In this document: in pieces, positions 61,549-64,000 of the stretch
How positions within the stretch are numbered: position 1 is the stretch's first letter
Layout: each line of letters starts with the position of its first letter
Assembly: GCF_002218085.1 (NCBI RefSeq)
Contig: NZ_BDUC01000010.1
Coordinates: forward strand, 144,038 to 208,037
Direction of reading: 5' to 3'
DNA length: 64,000 bases
Source of the DNA: Tolypothrix sp. NIES-4075
GTDB lineage: Bacteria > Cyanobacteriota > Cyanobacteriia > Cyanobacteriales > Nostocaceae
Translations under genes and position numbers: made by a program
Notes under the pieces: generated by a model
Told to the model about the DNA's origin: nothing
The model's input: the letters and a program-made list of their open reading frames with translations, nothing else
Database searches by the model: none

Positions 61549-61609
61549 CTACAATAAAACAATTGCCTACCAGTCATTATCAGTCTGGTAGGCAATTGTT
61601 TTATTGTAG
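61549..61609. terminator. Bidirectional terminator
   Basis: A perfect 25-base stem (left arm starts CTACAATAAAACAATTGCCT, mirrored exactly at 61585-61609) with an 11-base loop, between the second GDT1 gene (plus) and the convergent membrane protein gene (minus). A TTTTATTG run on each strand side suits termination both ways. Confidence 0.9.
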
Positions 61610-61619
61610 CGGCATAGTA

Positions 61620-62105
61620 TTAAACTTCTCGCCAGCAGCGACTGAATAAAGTCCCCGCAGCCAATAACTTCACAGCTTCCAGCACCCAGTAACCACCGTG
61701 TAACAAATTCATTCCCGCTGGAATTGTAGTAGCTGTTTCAAACAAATTTAGTTGAACTCCAATTGCAGACATTTGTGGAGTTAAGAAATAAGTGTCAACC
61801 AAAGATACAGCTAGTAGCAATACTGCTAAAACCACAGTACCAGCACGCCAGCTATGAGTTTTGCTCATAGCCAAAACACCAGTCAATATTATGCCAGCAG
61901 ACAATAATTCAATGCGATTAAAATTCCAGAAAATAGCATAGCCTGCTGTAGCAAAGCCAGCTTGAGTCATCATGCCGGAAAGATAAAGACTAGGCATAAT
62001 TACCCAATCTAAAACTATACTAGCACTGAGCCAAAAGCCTAAAGTCAAGATAACAGCAGTTTGCCAAATCGGGCGCTTGAATTCAACGTTGGAAATAGCA
62101 TTCAT
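61620..62105 (-). CDS. Four-helix membrane protein (DUF4149-like)
   Basis: 161 residues with four membrane helices (about 15-38, 50-75, 82-105, 120-145). Polar residues inside helices (LDWVIMPSLYLSGMM, NRIELL, NLLHGGYWVLEAVKLL) recall small copper-resistance or DUF4149-type membrane proteins, but the family assignment is uncertain. Ends just before the bidirectional terminator. Function unknown. Confidence 0.6.
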   Translation of the reverse strand: MNAISNVEFKRPIWQTAVILTLGFWLSASIVLDWVIMPSLYLSGMMTQAGFATAGYAIFWNFNRIELLSAGIILTGVLAMSKTHSWRAGTVVLAVLLLAVSLVDTYFLTPQMSAIGVQLNLFETATTIPAGMNLLHGGYWVLEAVKLLAAGTLFSRCWREV

Positions 62106-62374
62106 AAGAATAATTGCCTGTATTTAATTTCTAGTTTGTCGCGTAAATAGTTACTTTGACAAGCAATCTCAATTATCTTTAACAATACATTTGTTACTTT
62201 TTTTGGTTCTTTTTGGAAAAAGTTTACTGAACTTTACAAAACCTCATAAATGAAAATAATTGTCGCTATTTTATGGTAATATAGCAATATAAACTAACTT
62301 CTTTAAAAGAAAGTTACCTGCAACGAGTTAAGTGCAACTTAAATCCCGATTAGCTTAATAAATTATTTGGAAGC

Positions 62375-62947
62375 GTGTTTTGTGTGAATAAAGCAGTACA
62401 TATAGTAGTTTTATTTAGTAGCGCAATTGCTTCCACAATCGCAATTGGCGGATATAGCGATCGCCTGACTCAAGCAATCCAATTGCGAGATGGCACAGTA
62501 TATTTTGCCCAACCGCCGCGCCTGACGTATACAGCGACTACATATAACGACGTTTATGTGTGGGGCGCGACATACTATTTTACAGTCAGCTTGCCAGATA
62601 ATGCTGGCGAACCTTTACAAAAAATAACTATTAACCAGCATGAGGGAGTAGACGACATTCGGTTTGAACTGAAAAAAAGTTACGCCTTTGAAGGTACACG
62701 TTCTCACGAAAAGCAGAAGTTACAACTAACAGATATTAGCAGAGATAAAAAGACAATATCGCTAACATTTAACCCGCCAGTTTCACCAGGTAAAATCATC
62801 ACAATTGCCCTAAAACCAGTGCAGAATCCTACAGTTAGCGGCGTTTATCTGTTTGGAGTCACGGCTTTTCCGGCAGGTGAGAAATCACACGGTCAATTTC
62901 TCGGTTATGGAAGGTTGCAATTTTACAGCCACGGTTTTGACTCGTAG
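62375..62947 (+). CDS. DUF2808 exported protein
   Basis: 190 residues: a signal peptide (IVVLFSSAIASTIAIGGYS, cleavage near residue 26), then a DUF2808 beta domain (FAQPPRLTYTATTYNDVYVWGATYYFTVSLP, SYAFEG, PVSPGKIITIALKPVQNP, GVYLFGVTAFPAGEK, YGRLQFY). The family is cyanobacterial and probably cell-envelope located, function unknown. Start GTG at 62375, or GTG at 62384 where GGAAG gives better spacing. The TAG stop is supplied by a dispersed palindrome. Confidence 0.85.
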   Translation: MFCVNKAVHIVVLFSSAIASTIAIGGYSDRLTQAIQLRDGTVYFAQPPRLTYTATTYNDVYVWGATYYFTVSLPDNAGEPLQKITINQHEGVDDIRFELKKSYAFEGTRSHEKQKLQLTDISRDKKTISLTFNPPVSPGKIITIALKPVQNPTVSGVYLFGVTAFPAGEKSHGQFLGYGRLQFYSHGFDS

Positions 62948-62993
62948 TGAGCGCTTCAGCGCTCAAGTCTAAGCGCTGAAGCGCTTACTACGA
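62943..62993. repeat. GTAGTGAGCGCT-type double palindrome (copy 5)
   Basis: Inner stems AGCGCTTCAGCGCT and AAGCGCTGAAGCGCTT; outer CGTAGT/ACTACG. It carries the stop codon of the DUF2808 gene and ends two bases before the stop of the cyclase gene. Confidence 0.8.
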
Positions 62994-62994
62994 G

Positions 62995-64000
62995 TTACTT
63001 ATCTTTAAAAGTCCAGACACCATCATCCCAATCTGCATCCGTTGGGGGTTGGTGCAGCCAGTGCTGACAACGCCGCACATGCAACATAGCAGCTTGGTCA
63101 TGTTCGTCAACTTCTAAAACTTTAGAAAACTCATCTTTAGCCTTTTTAAAGTCGCGGTTTAAATAATACTCTCGTCCTTGATGATAATACTTAATTACTT
63201 CTAGTTTTTGGCTCTTGATAAAATCGGAACGCAAACCGATCAATTCATAAATTGCAACTGGCTCATTTCTACCTTTGACACGAATGTAATCTAGTTCCCT
63301 AGCCCACACTTTATTTTGACATGGTTTATAAGTGTTATCACTAAGAATAATGTCGCAACCATAGTGTTTGCTAACACTTTCTAAGCGAGAACCAAGATTA
63401 ACACCGTCACCAATCGCTGTAAATTCCATCCGCTTGCTAGAACCAATATTACCACTAATTACAGTATCCGAATTGATTCCAATACCAATGTTGATTCTGG
63501 GCTTACTAGCTGCGTAACGACGGGCATTAAATTCTTTTAAGCGATCGCGCATTTCTAAAGATGTTTGCACTGCCATCCAAGCGTGTTCTTCTAGGGGTAA
63601 AGGGGAACCAAACACCGCCATAATCGCATCGCCGATATATTTATCAAGAGTGCCTTTATGTTTGAAAATCGCCTCCACCATCGATTCAAAATATTCGTTG
63701 AGCATACTTACCACTTCTTCTGCTTCCAGGTTTTCGGTTAAAGTGGTGTAGCCGCGAATATCAGAAAACAAAATCGAAACTTCTTTGCGATCGCCTCCTA
63801 ATTTAGCATCATCCAATTTCAGCAATTCTTCTGCTAATTCCTGAGTCATGTAACGATACATTGTACTTTTGAGGCGTTTTTCATCGCTGATATCTTCCAT
63901 GACAATTAATGCACCGCGAACTTGCCGATTATCGCTTGCATCGGCGATTGTGTTAATTGATAAATTAATACTGTGCTGTTCTATCTGACCGGCAATGAGT
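62995..64000 (-). CDS. Class III adenylate cyclase with PAS (5' end outside the window)
   Basis: The frame continues upstream past an internal ATG at 63900 to the right edge, where INTIADASDNRQVRGALIVMEDISDEKRLKS reads as the end of a PAS domain, so the gene is truncated by the window. The catalytic domain has FSDIRGYT (metal Asp), KYIGDAIMAVFG, and EFTAIGDGVNLGSRLE; the Lys and Thr in these motifs favour ATP over GTP, so it should make cAMP. A TPR-like C-terminal tail (YYHQGREYYLNRDFKKAKDEFSKVLEVDE) ends it. Signal-responsive cyclases of this form are common in cyanobacteria. Confidence 0.92.
   Translation of the reverse strand, partial: LIAGQIEQHSINLSINTIADASDNRQVRGALIVMEDISDEKRLKSTMYRYMTQELAEELLKLDDAKLGGDRKEVSILFSDIRGYTTLTENLEAEEVVSMLNEYFESMVEAIFKHKGTLDKYIGDAIMAVFGSPLPLEEHAWMAVQTSLEMRDRLKEFNARRYAASKPRINIGIGINSDTVISGNIGSSKRMEFTAIGDGVNLGSRLESVSKHYGCDIILSDNTYKPCQNKVWARELDYIRVKGRNEPVAIYELIGLRSDFIKSQKLEVIKYYHQGREYYLNRDFKKAKDEFSKVLEVDEHDQAAMLHVRRCQHWLHQPPTDADWDDGVWTFKDK

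Overview
The window reads as chromosome of a filamentous, probably heterocyst-forming (Nostocales-type) cyanobacterium. The evidence is the dense scatter of the HIP1 octamer GCGATCGC, a photosystem II Psb30 gene, a plant-type sucrose synthase, KGK, DUF2808, DUF928 and DUF4359 proteins that are typical of cyanobacteria, and many interspersed repeats, including tandem heptamers (GGGTAAT/GGGAATT type) known from heterocystous genomes. Genes lie on both strands, mostly alone or in pairs. No rRNA, prophage or CRISPR array is visible; one tRNA gene (tRNA-His) is.

Left part (1-14.7 kb): a translationally coupled pair for uroporphyrinogen III methylation and sirohydrochlorin metal insertion, a manganese catalase, a DUF4359 protein, tRNA-His, a TetR regulator divergent from a Coq4-like gene with a palindromic operator candidate, two related peptidoglycan-binding-domain genes, sucrose synthase, a 37-residue membrane peptide, a Ca2+/H+ antiporter and a GH57/DUF3536 glycosidase. 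Middle left (14.7-25.6 kb): a stand-alone IS200/IS605-type TnpB with a divergent 59-codon companion gene; a same-strand cluster of dynamin-like GTPase, three KGK proteins, an HNH protein and a small membrane protein; a DUF2157/GDYXXLXY membrane pair; a Crp-family regulator with a clear terminator; and a Nudix hydrolase.

Centre (26-41 kb): a PAS-Crp hybrid regulator, SppA, type 2 isopentenyl-diphosphate isomerase, then the most unusual locus. An outer-membrane two-partner-secretion transporter (ShlB/FhaC type) is divergent from a 1725-residue protein that joins a family 2 glycosyltransferase, an internal signal peptide, a haemagglutinin-type TPS domain, a beta-repeat region, 26 consecutive prolines and a C-terminal CHAT caspase-like domain. 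A CHASE2-Ser/Thr kinase follows four bases later, and a convergent TPR-DUF928 protein lies beyond it. The locus suggests secretion of a protease-like effector coupled to a membrane kinase.

Right part (41-64 kb): MurE, a repeat-loaded glutaredoxin-like protein, a DUF6745-like protein, an Rpn-family nuclease, a TPR pseudogene, a 34-residue membrane peptide, CysH, an XRE-Clp_N hybrid, an SbcD-like phosphoesterase, an APC permease, an SDR enzyme, a PAS/GAF/GGDEF/EAL protein, RecJ, Psb30, a YkgJ-like protein, a two-gene (split) GDT1 transporter, a DUF2808 protein and a class III adenylate cyclase that runs off the right edge.

The cross-cutting observation is that dispersed palindromic and low-complexity repeats have entered reading frames without breaking them. 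They lie in the GH57 gene, the glutaredoxin-like gene (twice), recJ, the XRE-Clp_N gene, the start of the ShlB gene and the junction of the glycosyltransferase-CHAT fusion. They also supply stop codons to several genes. Starts were revised wherever repeat sequence or Shine-Dalgarno spacing argued against the longest frame.
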